64,000 nt of DNA from Granulosicoccus antarcticus IMCC3135 (GTDB lineage: Bacteria; Pseudomonadota; Gammaproteobacteria; Granulosicoccales; Granulosicoccaceae), in the NCBI RefSeq assembly GCF_002215215.1, contig NZ_CP018632.1, positions 3,406,501 through 3,470,500 of the forward strand, given 5' to 3'. How positions within the stretch are numbered: position 1 is the first letter of the stretch; every line of letters starts with the position of its first letter. Positions 16,371-24,652 of the stretch are shown here, piece by piece. The notes under the pieces are model-generated. The model saw only the letters and a program-made list of their open reading frames with translations. It was not told the origin of the DNA and did not search any database. Position numbers and translations under genes: made by a program.

Positions 16371-17921
16371 ATGACGATATCTGTCCGAACCGGCATTACC
16401 GGTTTATTTTTAACCAGTCTTCTGGTGATATCTGGGTGTAGCAGCTCATCCTCATCCAATGACACACCCATTGATGACGACAGCTCGTCTCAGACTCCTG
16501 GTGTGGACATCCCAACAGTTGAAGACCCTGACACAGGTACCAACACTCCCGTAACAGGTGGTGACACAACAGACGGTACTGATACGACTGATGGTACTGA
16601 CACAACTGACGGTACCGACACAACTGATGGTACTGACACGACTGACGGTTCCAATACAACCGATGGAAACTCAGCACCGGACAACATCCTGCCGGATGCT
16701 TCTGCTGATGGCAGCGATGTCTCAGGTGGTGAGGACGACAGTCCAACAGCCGTCGAGACTGCCTCATTGGAAGGTCCTTTCATCAAGGATGCTGCGCGCG
16801 GCGCGGGTCCTCCGTCAACTCCATCAGATCTGACTCTGCTGCTTTCTGCTGAAAACTGGTTGGAATTCAGTTGGGCGCCTTCCACTGACGACCAGGCCGT
16901 AACGGCTTACGAAGTCTATCGAGATGGTGCGCTGATAGCAGAAGTTCGTGGTGACACAGGCTATGAGCACGATTACCGCAGCTGGCTCAGCACTTCATTC
17001 ATCGACTGTAACTACACTCGATATACTGATTGTGTCGGTTCACGTACACCTATCCCAGGCACCAGCTACAGCTATTCGGTATTAGCCATTGATAATGAGG
17101 GCATGCGATCAGAGTTGTCAGTACCTGCCACATTCACTTTTGAACAACTGACTTCAGATGTACCTGACCTGACAGACTATGTTCGCGTATTTGATGAAGA
17201 GTTCGAAGGCGACAGCCTTGATCGTACCAAGTGGAAAGCCGCACTTCCCTGGGGCGCTGATACCACTATCAATCTTGAAACACAGTACTTTGTGAATATC
17301 TTCGCTGCTGATCCTATGGATTACACACCGTTTGAATTTACCGGTACAACCATGAAGATCACCGGTAAAAACACTCCGCCAGAATTGCTGGAACAAGCCA
17401 ACAACCTGCCATACCTGTCTGGTGTCATTACAACGTCTGATTATTTCAAGATGACGTATGGCTATGTGGAAATGAGTGCCAAGCTGGCTGGTGGTGATGG
17501 ACTGCTGTCTACGTTCTACCTGTTCAACCAGGATTACCACAAGAACAAGCCGGAAATCGACATTGTTGAATACATCGGTTCACGTCCTGACAAGAGCTAT
17601 CAGACTTACCACTACTACGACAGCATTCGTGCCCGTAACTTCAGTGGTGAGAAGCATTCTTCTCCGACTATGGAGTCTGTTGTAAGCGAAAATCTGAGTG
17701 ATGATTTTCACAACTACAGCGTTCTGTGGGAGCCTGGTCTGGTTGTCTGGTACATCGACGGTCAGGAAGTGCGTCGTATGACAGGTGTTCGCGTCTCTGA
17801 TGAGCCGATGAACATCATTGCTCAACTGGTTGTCGGCAGTAGCTGGATTGGTGATCCTTCAGCAGATGTTATCCCTGCTGAAGTAGAGATCGACTTCATT
17901 CGCGCCTGGCAGAAGCCGTAA
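16371..17921 (+). CDS. GH16-family glycanase, outer membrane lipoprotein with Fn3 domain
   Basis: Start at 16371 gives 516 residues with a lipoprotein signal (VISGC, Cys23); a longer reading from 16266 lacks support. After lipidation comes a low-complexity linker rich in Ser, Asp, Thr and Gly (~24-140), a fibronectin-III-like domain (~150-260) and a GH16 catalytic domain (~265-516). The GH16 active-site signature ExDxxE is EIDIVE at 395-400, with upstream VFDEEFEGDSLDRTKWK and downstream VLWEPGLVVWYIDGQEVRR, all family hallmarks. Substrates of GH16 include laminarin, agar, carrageenan and bacterial beta-glucans; which applies is not decidable by eye. Monocistronic, followed by a strong terminator. 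Plausibly a surface enzyme for algal polysaccharide. Confidence 0.88.
   Translation: MTISVRTGITGLFLTSLLVISGCSSSSSSNDTPIDDDSSSQTPGVDIPTVEDPDTGTNTPVTGGDTTDGTDTTDGTDTTDGTDTTDGTDTTDGSNTTDGNSAPDNILPDASADGSDVSGGEDDSPTAVETASLEGPFIKDAARGAGPPSTPSDLTLLLSAENWLEFSWAPSTDDQAVTAYEVYRDGALIAEVRGDTGYEHDYRSWLSTSFIDCNYTRYTDCVGSRTPIPGTSYSYSVLAIDNEGMRSELSVPATFTFEQLTSDVPDLTDYVRVFDEEFEGDSLDRTKWKAALPWGADTTINLETQYFVNIFAADPMDYTPFEFTGTTMKITGKNTPPELLEQANNLPYLSGVITTSDYFKMTYGYVEMSAKLAGGDGLLSTFYLFNQDYHKNKPEIDIVEYIGSRPDKSYQTYHYYDSIRARNFSGEKHSSPTMESVVSENLSDDFHNYSVLWEPGLVVWYIDGQEVRRMTGVRVSDEPMNIIAQLVVGSSWIGDPSADVIPAEVEIDFIRAWQKP
16575..16664 (+). repeat. Five 18-base tandem repeats encoding a TDGTDT linker
   Basis: Five consecutive 18-base units with mostly synonymous third-position differences encode repeats of Thr-Asp-Gly-Thr-Asp-Thr (the last unit varies to Gly-Ser-Asn) in the linker of the GH16 lipoprotein. 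It is a flexible acidic spacer and a possible site of copy-number variation. Confidence 0.9.
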
Positions 17922-17940
17922 GTTCCGGTAATAGCTTGAA

Positions 17941-17981
17941 AAGCATTTACCTGACCACCATTTGGGGTCAGCTGAATGCTT
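17941..17981. repeat. Interrupted inverted repeat downstream of the GH16 gene
   Basis: Arms AAGCATT (17941-17947) and AATGCTT (17975-17981) enclose inner arms CTGACC (17951-17956) and GGTCAG (17966-17971). It lies between the GH16 stop and the main terminator. On the minus strand it is followed by only four T, so at best a weak terminator for leftward transcription. Confidence 0.5.
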
Positions 17982-17990
17982 GAAGTATTC

Positions 17991-18038
17991 GCTCCGGGTT
18001 CTCCATTGTTTCAATGAGAGGAGCCGGAGCTTTTTTTT
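17991..18038 (+). terminator. Rho-independent terminator of the GH16 gene
   Basis: GCTCCGG at 17991-17997 pairs with CCGGAGC at 18024-18030; inner CATTG/CAATG arms also pair. The stem is followed directly by eight T (18031-18038). It lies about 70 bases after the GH16 stop. Confidence 0.9.
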
Positions 18039-18092
18039 GTCCGGGTTTTCCCCTCTACGCAAAAGATCACAGGCTTCAAGGTCCGGGATGGA

Positions 18093-19406
18093 TCAGGCGG
18101 ACGTGGCAGGTGTGTTTACCTGAAGTTTTCCAAGCTGCCGTAGCGTATAGCCGTGTGCTATCAGTGAGGAAATCACCACCACCGAGATGATGGTGTAGAA
18201 GATCGAGATCATGGGAAAGCCTTGATAGACGATCAGCCAGTAGTTGATGCTGGCCGGTATGACCAATTGACGTGCCACCCCCAGAATCAGCGGAAACATG
18301 GGTTGCTTGAGCGCCTGAAGAGTTGCCGTGCTCAGAAACAGAACGACATAGGCGTAAAACGCGATGGCATCGATCTTCAGGTAGATCGCACCAGTGTGCT
18401 GAATGTCAGGGTCGTCAGAGAAGAACCCCATTAGTACCGGCGACAGAAAGACCATGATGGGAATGAAGACAGCTGCCATCGCCAAACCTAGCTGTAGCCC
18501 GATGGTATAGATTTGCCTGACGCGATCCAGATGGCCGGCCCCCAGATTCTGCCCGGCAATAGCCATGACCGCTGAATTCAAACCCAGGGCCGGTAGCAGT
18601 AATACCTGTTCCAGGCGCAGCCCAACCGAGTAGCCAGCTACATGTTGACTGCCAAAGCGACCAATCAACGCTACTGTGATGAAGCCGCCCAGGATAATGG
18701 TCAGCATGTTGCCACTCGCGGGTATCGTCTGTCGTAACAGGGCAGCCCATTTGTCACTGCTGAATCTGGGTCGGCAGCGTCTGCCCAGCCTGCGGGTCAG
18801 AACCCGGTACAGGTAGAGCGCTGATGCACCCTTGATCAATACCGTTGCCAGCGCCAGGCCGGTAACACCCATGTCAAGCCCGAATGTCAGCAAGGGATTG
18901 AGACCCAGATTTGCCACAAAACCGATCGCCAGAGCATTTCGATTGGAATGCGTGTCGCCCAGAGCCATGAGGGCTCCGGCGGCGGCAAAGGTGAGAATGA
19001 AGGTGAAAGCACCCCACAGGATGGTGCCTATATATTCCAGTGCCAGAGGCGCCACTGTATTCACCTCTGCACCCAGAAAATGAACCAGTGGAGTAGCTAC
19101 CAACAAGCCAGCAATCAGCACGACAAGGCTCAAGACCAAAGACAGACCCAGTATCTGATCCACCCAATCTGCAATGCTGCCGCGACGCTCATCATCATCA
19201 CCTGACTGGCCTGCAATGGGTGCAATCAGTGCGGCGGCTCCGATCTGGATGCCCAGGCCCAAAGCCAGTAGCAGAAAGAAGACACTACCTGCGATGGATA
19301 CTCCGGCCAGAGCGTCGCTTGATAGTTGGCCTGCGAACCAGAAGTCAGTCAGGTTATAAAGAGTGTTGAACACCATGCCGATGGAGGCAGGGATGGCTAG
19401 TCTCAA
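18093..19406 (-). CDS. MATE-family multidrug/cation antiporter
   Basis: 437 residues as read from a TTG at 19406, with ~12 hydrophobic helices. MATE hallmarks include LAIPASIGMVFNTLYNLTDF in helix 1, LSSDALAGVSIAGSVFF, and a second half that repeats the fold (IPASGNMLTIILGGFITVALI). It would export drugs or metabolites in exchange for Na+ or H+. The start is problematic: the in-frame sequence upstream (encoding LTSGPLLGHLL) matches the usual MATE N-terminus but contains no ATG, GTG or TTG before a stop near 19490. Either TTG at 19406 or a rare codon such as CTG at about 19442 is used. It lies just downstream of the H-box gene. Confidence 0.88.
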   Translation of the reverse strand: MRLAIPASIGMVFNTLYNLTDFWFAGQLSSDALAGVSIAGSVFFLLLALGLGIQIGAAALIAPIAGQSGDDDERRGSIADWVDQILGLSLVLSLVVLIAGLLVATPLVHFLGAEVNTVAPLALEYIGTILWGAFTFILTFAAAGALMALGDTHSNRNALAIGFVANLGLNPLLTFGLDMGVTGLALATVLIKGASALYLYRVLTRRLGRRCRPRFSSDKWAALLRQTIPASGNMLTIILGGFITVALIGRFGSQHVAGYSVGLRLEQVLLLPALGLNSAVMAIAGQNLGAGHLDRVRQIYTIGLQLGLAMAAVFIPIMVFLSPVLMGFFSDDPDIQHTGAIYLKIDAIAFYAYVVLFLSTATLQALKQPMFPLILGVARQLVIPASINYWLIVYQGFPMISIFYTIISVVVISSLIAHGYTLRQLGKLQVNTPATSA

Positions 19407-19477
19407 CAGATGACCCAGCAGAGGCCCACTGGTCAGTGTCGGAGAAGAGGTATCGATGGTAAGGCGTGTCGCTGTTG

Positions 19478-20119
19478 TTATTCCGGGCTGGGATGGCTGG
19501 CAAAATCGTTAAGGATGCTGACAGCGGTTTCGATGGACTTGCGCACAGCCAGGATGTCCTCTTCTGACACCGGGTCCCCCTGCGCAGCATCCTCCAACAT
19601 CAGCTCGGTTGTCAATAGCGCTCCCTGCAAGGGAGTTCGTATCTCATGTTGAAGTGTTTTCTTCTTGCCAGTAGTGGGGGCTATCGGCTCAGGCCTTTCT
19701 TTCGACGGTTCATTGCAAGTGTCTTGCTCTATCAGGCTGTTGCGTATCAGCTGATCCAGCGTTGTCATGCATCGAGACAGGGCGTCCACGCCGTTGGTCT
19801 CTGGCGGTGAGCCTGTTTGTGCTTCAGCCGCTGCCTTGTTCATGAGTATTTGCATCAGGGACAGTTGGCAATTGCGCAGTTCTGCACAGAACGCAGGAGC
19901 TGAAAAGTCACTGTCCAGTGCCAGCTCTGCCAGCTCGGTGGACCAGCGGTTAGGCTGGTTTGCAGAATCGGCAACAGAATCATCGGGCGCGATGACTTCC
20001 AGAAACACGGACGTGATTCTCTGGCGGGCCGAGTCTGAAAGGTGTGGCTGCGCAGGGCACGATTCTGTGCGAAGTTGCCAGCTATCCAGTAATTCTTTTT
20101 GAAGCTTCATTTGATCCAT
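19478..20119 (-). CDS. Histidine-kinase-like H-box protein lacking an ATPase domain
   Basis: 213 residues, soluble. Residues ~150-205 contain a HisKA-type phosphoacceptor helix, LQHEIRTPLQGALLTTELML, with candidate phospho-His at 158 in the canonical HE.RTPL context, followed by a second helix (EDILAVRKSIETAVSILNDF). The protein then ends, with no N, G1 or G2 boxes of a HATPase domain. The first 150 residues are helical and unrecognised (AFCAELRNCQLSLMQILMNK). It could be a phosphotransfer or dimerisation partner for another kinase, or the remnant of one. The start ATG overlaps the end of the next upstream gene by 13 bases, so it belongs to the YqjD/YqjE-like operon. Confidence 0.65.
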   Translation of the reverse strand: MDQMKLQKELLDSWQLRTESCPAQPHLSDSARQRITSVFLEVIAPDDSVADSANQPNRWSTELAELALDSDFSAPAFCAELRNCQLSLMQILMNKAAAEAQTGSPPETNGVDALSRCMTTLDQLIRNSLIEQDTCNEPSKERPEPIAPTTGKKKTLQHEIRTPLQGALLTTELMLEDAAQGDPVSEEDILAVRKSIETAVSILNDFASHPSPE

Positions 20120-20382
20120 TGTCTGGCCAATGGTGCAGCCTTGGCGGCCAATTGAACAAGCGAGACGCCGACACTGCTAGCCTTGATGAGCTGCGGTGCC
20201 ACACTTTTGAAACGAATAAGCAGGACTCCAGCTGCAAATGGCCAGAGCAGCGATAAAGGATGGCTGAAATAGTCGCGGCACTGTGCGTTGCACACATGCG
20301 TCAGGCCGCGCAAGTCAGCATCCTTTTTGCAGCGATCCAGCCAAGCCTGAGCCACCGCCTGTTTCTGTTTTTTCAGTAACAT
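20107..20382 (-). CDS. Small membrane protein, YqjK-like position
   Basis: 91 residues. A basic N-terminal half (MLLKKQKQAVAQAWLDRCKK) contains two cysteines (CNAQC) and is followed by a hydrophobic helix (LSLLWPFAAGVLLIRF) and an amphipathic tail. It lies after YqjE-like and YqjD-like genes, the place occupied by yqjK in enterobacteria, but sequence similarity to YqjK cannot be claimed by eye. Function unknown; it may act with its neighbours at the inner membrane. Confidence 0.6.
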   Translation of the reverse strand: MLLKKQKQAVAQAWLDRCKKDADLRGLTHVCNAQCRDYFSHPLSLLWPFAAGVLLIRFKSVAPQLIKASSVGVSLVQLAAKAAPLARQWIK

Positions 20383-20400
20383 CGTCGTGACTCTCCGGGG

Positions 20401-20676
20401 CTAGCGCTTGCGCAGGAGCAGGGTGGTCAGCACGCCAGCGGCGAAGGCTATGCCGGCTGCCTGTAGGGGCTTTTCCTGAACATAGCGTGTCACTGTGCTT
20501 GACAGCTCAGAGACAGACTCACTGATTTCGCTTTCCAGCTCTTGGACCTTGTCAACGACTTTCTCGGCCTTTTCACGGGCGAACTCAATGGTTTCGGCGG
20601 TTTTTTCTTCGGCTTTGTCTGCCGCATCTCTGGCTGCCTGTTTGATGGCATCGGGTTTTGTTGCAGTACTGGTCAT
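20401..20676 (-). CDS. YqjD/ElaB-like (DUF883) membrane-anchored protein
   Basis: 91 residues from the ATG at 20676, preceded by CAGGAG; a TTG further upstream is rejected. The N-terminal two thirds are a long charged coiled coil (AARDAADKAEEKTAETIEFA). The C-terminus, YVQEKPLQAAGIAFAAGVL followed by LLLRKR, is the diagnostic DUF883 ending with one transmembrane helix. In E. coli, YqjD and ElaB are C-tail anchored and associate with ribosomes in stationary phase; the same role here is inference. Followed by the small membrane protein, preceded by the YqjE-like gene. Confidence 0.85.
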   Translation of the reverse strand: MTSTATKPDAIKQAARDAADKAEEKTAETIEFAREKAEKVVDKVQELESEISESVSELSSTVTRYVQEKPLQAAGIAFAAGVLTTLLLRKR

Positions 20677-20709
20677 GGTTTTACAAACTCCTGTCGTCAA
20701 GGATTGTGA

Positions 20710-21174
20710 TTAAGAGGATTGTGTTGACGAGCGAATGGCTTGTCGTGTGAGGGGAAAAGACAGATTCTTGCTCAGCTTCAACAGCGTGAAAACCAGAAGT
20801 GCACAGATAGCCAGCTGAATGAAAAGCAGAGTGAGTAATGCCATCAGGGCACTCAGGCCCAATGCCTGCAGTGCAGCAAATCCGGTTGCCAGAGCGACCA
20901 GCCAGGTCACCAGCACCATGATCAGCAGAATGGCACCCAAGCCTACTAACAGCCCGGCGCTATTGACGGCCAGGCGGGTCTCGGCTACCGCCAGTTTCAG
21001 GGTCGCGGTTGTCAGATCCACAGTCGCAACCACTCGAGCCAGCAGGGAGCGGATAACGTCTTCCATCTGCGGGTCTGGCAGTACTTCAGGGGGTTGTTCA
21101 GTGTCTGGTGTTGTTTTCAATCTGTGCCTCTGAACCACGTGGCAGCGTTGCCTTGTCAGGTTGGATGGCATCAT
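20710..21174 (-). CDS. YqjE-like phage-holin-superfamily (DUF1469) membrane protein
   Basis: 154 residues. A hydrophilic N-terminus (~1-40) is followed by an amphipathic helix (LLARVVATVDLTTATLKLAV) and two long membrane segments (~75-95 and ~105-130), the Phage_holin_3_6/YqjE pattern. It lies upstream of the YqjD-like gene as in enterobacterial yqjDEK. Possibly involved in membrane association of ribosome- or envelope-related factors; not a true holin by context, since no lysis genes are near. A pair of adjacent ATG codons makes the exact start uncertain by one residue. Confidence 0.75.
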   Translation of the reverse strand: MMPSNLTRQRCHVVQRHRLKTTPDTEQPPEVLPDPQMEDVIRSLLARVVATVDLTTATLKLAVAETRLAVNSAGLLVGLGAILLIMVLVTWLVALATGFAALQALGLSALMALLTLLFIQLAICALLVFTLLKLSKNLSFPLTRQAIRSSTQSS

Positions 21175-21302
21175 CGCGCATGCACAATCCGGTATGTGCC
21201 GATTGTAACGCCTACATGCTATAGAATTCGGCGCTTACCACGCCATGACACAAGTTACACGTCATGACTCAGACCAAGAGAGATACACGAGTTAACCGAC
21301 CG

Positions 21303-22196
21303 ATGCAGAACATTACATTGCTTGATGGGGGAATGGGCCAGGAACTGGTTCGACGCTCCGGCAAGTCACCCACGCCATTATGGTCAACCACAGTAATGCT
21401 GGAACAGCCGGAGCTGGTGAGCGAGCTGCATGCTGATTTCATTCGTGCAGGCGCTGATGTCATTACCGTTAATGCCTACACCAGTACGCCGACGCGTCTT
21501 GCTCGAGATGGCATGGGCGATCAGTTTGAGACTCTGCAGATAACTGCCTGTCAGTTGGCGATGCAGGCTCGGGATCGCTGTGCTGTCGAGCATGTGAAGA
21601 TCACGGGGTGCTTGCCGCCTCTGGTTGCCAGTTACCGACCTGACCTGGCGCTCAGTACAGATGAGACTCTGGCGCAGTATCGACGAATCTGCGAAGTTCA
21701 GGCGCGCTACGTCGATGTTATTCTGTGCGAGACCATGGGCTCGATTGCCGAAGCCTGGGGGGCTGCAACGGCGGGATATGAAACCGGCAAGCCTGTCTGG
21801 TTGGCACTGAGCCTTGACGACAACAGGCCTGAGTATCTACGCAGTGGTGAGTTGTTGAGTGAGGCTATTGAGACGCTGCAGGAAATACCGCTACAGGCAT
21901 TGTTATTGAACTGTTCCAGACCGGAGACCATAACAAGTGCGTGGGAGACGTTCAGGTCCGGCAGCCGGGTGCCCGTGGGGGCCTATGGCAACGGCTTTAC
22001 CTCGATTGATGCATTGCAGCCCGGGGGCACGGTGAGCACACTGGAGGCGCGTAACGATCTGGGTCCCGATGCCTATGCCGACATGGCCATGGCCTGGGTG
22101 GAGCAGGGCGCAACCCTGGTTGGTGGCTGCTGTGAGGTAGGGCCTTCGCATATCGCCTGTTTGCGTGATCGCCTGCAGGCGTACAAGGCTGGGTAA
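21303..22196 (+). CDS. mmuM: Homocysteine S-methyltransferase
   Basis: 297 residues from ATG 21303; a start at 21264 (310 residues) is equally possible because neither has a strong ribosome site. The family opens as here with NITLLDGGMGQEL. The zinc cysteines are visible as LLLNCSRPE and GGCCEVGP near the C-terminus, and ADVITVNAYTSTP fits the barrel. The enzyme transfers a methyl group from S-methylmethionine (or a betaine in related proteins) to homocysteine, giving methionine. It converges on xsc, separated by a perfect hairpin. A methyl donor from marine methylated sulfur compounds is possible but speculative. Confidence 0.88.
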   Translation: MQNITLLDGGMGQELVRRSGKSPTPLWSTTVMLEQPELVSELHADFIRAGADVITVNAYTSTPTRLARDGMGDQFETLQITACQLAMQARDRCAVEHVKITGCLPPLVASYRPDLALSTDETLAQYRRICEVQARYVDVILCETMGSIAEAWGAATAGYETGKPVWLALSLDDNRPEYLRSGELLSEAIETLQEIPLQALLLNCSRPETITSAWETFRSGSRVPVGAYGNGFTSIDALQPGGTVSTLEARNDLGPDAYADMAMAWVEQGATLVGGCCEVGPSHIACLRDRLQAYKAG

Positions 22197-22208
22197 TGCT
22201 TGAAAAGT

Positions 22209-22248
22209 CACCGGGTAACAAGCGAGGTGATCCGCTTGTTACCCGGTG
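22209..22248. terminator. Perfect 16-bp hairpin between convergent mmuM and xsc
   Basis: Arms 22209-22224 (starting CACCGGGTAACAAGCG) and 22233-22248 are perfectly complementary with an 8-base loop. Lying between two convergent stops it probably serves as a bidirectional terminator, although no T tract follows on either side. Confidence 0.75.
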
Positions 22249-22262
22249 TGTCGAGGGCGTGA

Positions 22263-24044
22263 TCAGGCGTTACGCTGAGCTCGCATGTCATCCTTGCTGA
22301 TGCCGGCAACCTTGTTAGGTGCTGTCATGGCATCACGTCGGAAGGGTTCGCCAAGCTCCTGGTTCAGAACTACTTCGATGAAGGTTGTTACACCATCATT
22401 CATCTGTTCCTTGACAGCAGTTGTCAGCGCTTCAGTCAGTGCTTCAGTGGTGAATACCTTGACGCCTTTGAGGCCGCAAGCATCGGCAATCTTGGCGTAT
22501 TCAACGCCTTGATTGAGTTCGGTGCCAACAAAATTGTCGTCATACCACAATGTCGTGTTGCGCTTCTCGGCACCCCATTGGTAGTTACGGAAGATAACCA
22601 TGGTGATGGGGGGCCAGTCGTTACGACCACAGGCAGTCATCTCGTTCATGGAAATACCGAAAGCACCGTCACCGGCAAAACCGACAACCGGTACATCAGG
22701 ACAACCGATCTTGGCGCCCAGAATGGCAGGCAGTCCATAACCACAAGGGCCGAAGAGTCCAGGTGCCAGGTATTTGCGACCTTTTTCGAATGTCGGATAA
22801 GCATTGCCGATGGCGCAGTTATTACCGATATCACTGGAAATAATCACATCTTCTGGCAGTGAATCACGAATGGCGAGCCAGGCGTTGCGCGGAGACATAC
22901 GATCTGGCTCACGATCACGGGCACGCTCGTTCCAGGTGATGCCCGGATCGTTGTCTTCTTCGTGTTCCATGGAAACCAGTTCCTGCGCCCAGCGATCCTT
23001 GGTCAGTTTGACCAGTGATTTGCGATCAGCGCGTCCTGCATCACCCGCACTCTTGGCAAGTTTGGACAGCAGCTGTTCGGCAACCATCTTGGCGTCGCCT
23101 TGAATGGCAACATCGACGCGCTTGGTCAGACCAATACGATCGGCGTTGATATCAACCTGGATCAACTTGGCCTCAGTTGGCCAGTAGTTGATACCGTAGC
23201 CAGGTAGTGTTGAAAACGGATTCAGGCGTGTGCCCAGTGCCAGTACCACGTCAGCCTTGGCAATGATTTCCATGGCAGCTTTAGAACCGTTGTAGCCCAA
23301 TGGGCCCATAGACAGTTCATGTGAGCCAGGAAACGCATCGTTGTGCTGGTAGTTGCAGCAAACAGGTGAATCCAGCTTTTCAGCCAACAGGCGAGAGGCT
23401 TCGATGGCACCACCGATGACAACACCGGCACCATTGAGAATGACCGGGAATTTGGCTTCTGACAACAGGGCTGCTGCTCTTTCAATGGCATCGGAACCAC
23501 CGCGAGGTCGTTCAAGTTGTACAACCTGTGGCAGATCGATATCGATGACTTTAGTCCAGTAATCACGTGGAATGTTGATCTGAGCCGGACCACACAGACG
23601 CCAGGCTTGTTCGATAACCCGGTTGAGTACTTCGGCCACACGGCTGGGGTCACGGACCTCTTCCTGATAGGCGACCATATCCTCGAACAGAGCCATCTGT
23701 TTGATTTCCTGAAAACCGCCCTGGCCGATACTCTTGTTGGCAGCCTGTGGCGTGACCAGCAACATGGGCGTGTGATTCCAGTAGGCCGTCTTGACAGGTG
23801 TTACAAAGTTTGTGATGCCGGGACCATTCTGAGCAATGGCCATGGACATCTTGCCGGTGGCACGGGTGTAACCGTCAGCACTCATGCCTGCATTACATTC
23901 GTGGGCACAATCCCAGAACTTGATGCCGGCGTCCGGAAACAGATCTGAAATTGGCATCATGGCGGAGCCGATAATGCCAAATGCATTGTCGATTCCGTGC
24001 ATCTGAAGAACCTTGATGAAGGCCTCTTCTGTAGTCATTTTCAT
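22263..24044 (-). CDS. xsc: Sulfoacetaldehyde acetyltransferase
   Basis: 593 residues, the usual Xsc length. This thiamine-diphosphate enzyme cleaves sulfoacetaldehyde with phosphate to acetyl phosphate and sulfite in taurine, isethionate and other C2 sulfonate degradation. Xsc-like features are FGIIGSAMMPISDLFPDAG and AHECNAGMSADGYTRATGK near the N-terminus. The ThDP-binding stretch GDGAFGISMNEMTACGR followed by IFRNYQWGAEKRN lies near residue ~460. Neighbouring genes for phosphate acetyltransferase, taurine transport or sulfite handling are not in the window; acs lies divergently and handles free acetate. AGGGG precedes the start by 11 bases. Other ThDP enzymes such as acetolactate synthase are less likely given the Xsc-specific motifs. 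Confidence 0.92.
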   Translation of the reverse strand: MKMTTEEAFIKVLQMHGIDNAFGIIGSAMMPISDLFPDAGIKFWDCAHECNAGMSADGYTRATGKMSMAIAQNGPGITNFVTPVKTAYWNHTPMLLVTPQAANKSIGQGGFQEIKQMALFEDMVAYQEEVRDPSRVAEVLNRVIEQAWRLCGPAQINIPRDYWTKVIDIDLPQVVQLERPRGGSDAIERAAALLSEAKFPVILNGAGVVIGGAIEASRLLAEKLDSPVCCNYQHNDAFPGSHELSMGPLGYNGSKAAMEIIAKADVVLALGTRLNPFSTLPGYGINYWPTEAKLIQVDINADRIGLTKRVDVAIQGDAKMVAEQLLSKLAKSAGDAGRADRKSLVKLTKDRWAQELVSMEHEEDNDPGITWNERARDREPDRMSPRNAWLAIRDSLPEDVIISSDIGNNCAIGNAYPTFEKGRKYLAPGLFGPCGYGLPAILGAKIGCPDVPVVGFAGDGAFGISMNEMTACGRNDWPPITMVIFRNYQWGAEKRNTTLWYDDNFVGTELNQGVEYAKIADACGLKGVKVFTTEALTEALTTAVKEQMNDGVTTFIEVVLNQELGEPFRRDAMTAPNKVAGISKDDMRAQRNA

Positions 24045-24652
24045 GGTGGCTTATCCCCTGAGGTAGTGGTTGGTGCTGAACAGGTGGCAAAACTGCTATG
24101 GCTGTTGCGCACAGGTTCAATATATCAAATAATGGAACGTATCATTCCATTTTTTGCATAAATTAATTTTATGAAATTTTCCGCAAGTTCATGACATCGG
24201 CATAAGCGTGTCTGGACTGCAGGTTCTTGCGGCGGCTACTGTAACTCAGCCTGATGGCTCTCGATTGCGCCACATGCAGGGCTTCGCATTGGTCCACATG
24301 GGCCTCTGGGATGAGTGGAACATTAGTACCAGGTGTCCATTAGAGGTCACGCACTGTGGTGGATCAGCTGCACTAAAACAGGTAATCCGGTGTTACGTTT
24401 AGTAACAACCTGCAATTAAAATCCGCCGGTAAATTGTCATTTCCAGGGTTAATTAATTAAGCAATTGATATATAAGGAAAATAATGTCCATTATAAACTT
24501 GTGTGTTTTTATTTACAATTTTGCAACAGCGCGAATTTGGAATATTATTCACCGCAGTTGTGTCATCTGACTAGTGAAAGAGTCATGATCTCTTTGCCTT
24601 ATGTCATAAGACATTTTTTCAAAGACGGTGGTTAGCACAAGGAGCAATTTGA
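24045..24652. promoter_or_regulatory. Long divergent regulatory region between xsc and acs
   Basis: 608 bases without a believable gene; a 64-codon frame at 24208-24402 has no family features. The region contains AT-rich blocks at 24120-24185 and 24400-24560 and a palindrome at 24131-24151. A short palindrome, ATGTC-ATAA-GACAT, lies at about 24601-24614. AAGGAG near 24640 is the ribosome site of acs. Both xsc and acs promoters must lie here; in related bacteria acs is under two-component CrbSR and CRP-type control, but no site was identified with confidence. Confidence 0.45.
24131..24151. promoter_or_regulatory. Palindromic operator candidate upstream of xsc
   Basis: AATGGAA (24131-24137) and TTCCATT (24145-24151) form a perfect 7-bp inverted repeat with a 7-base spacer, 87 bases upstream of the xsc start in an AT-rich tract. 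The TGGAA/TTCCA core resembles IclR-type operators. No regulator gene of that type is in the window. Confidence 0.45.

Noticed and set aside
16575-16664. CRISPR-like array
   Set aside because: Units are contiguous without spacers and encode an in-frame protein linker.
20710-21174. Prophage holin
   Set aside because: The holin-superfamily fold is shared by YqjE; no phage genes occur nearby and the neighbours match the yqjDE arrangement.
24208-24402. 64-codon plus frame between xsc and acs
   Set aside because: No ribosome site, no hydrophobic or domain pattern; the region is better explained as regulatory DNA.
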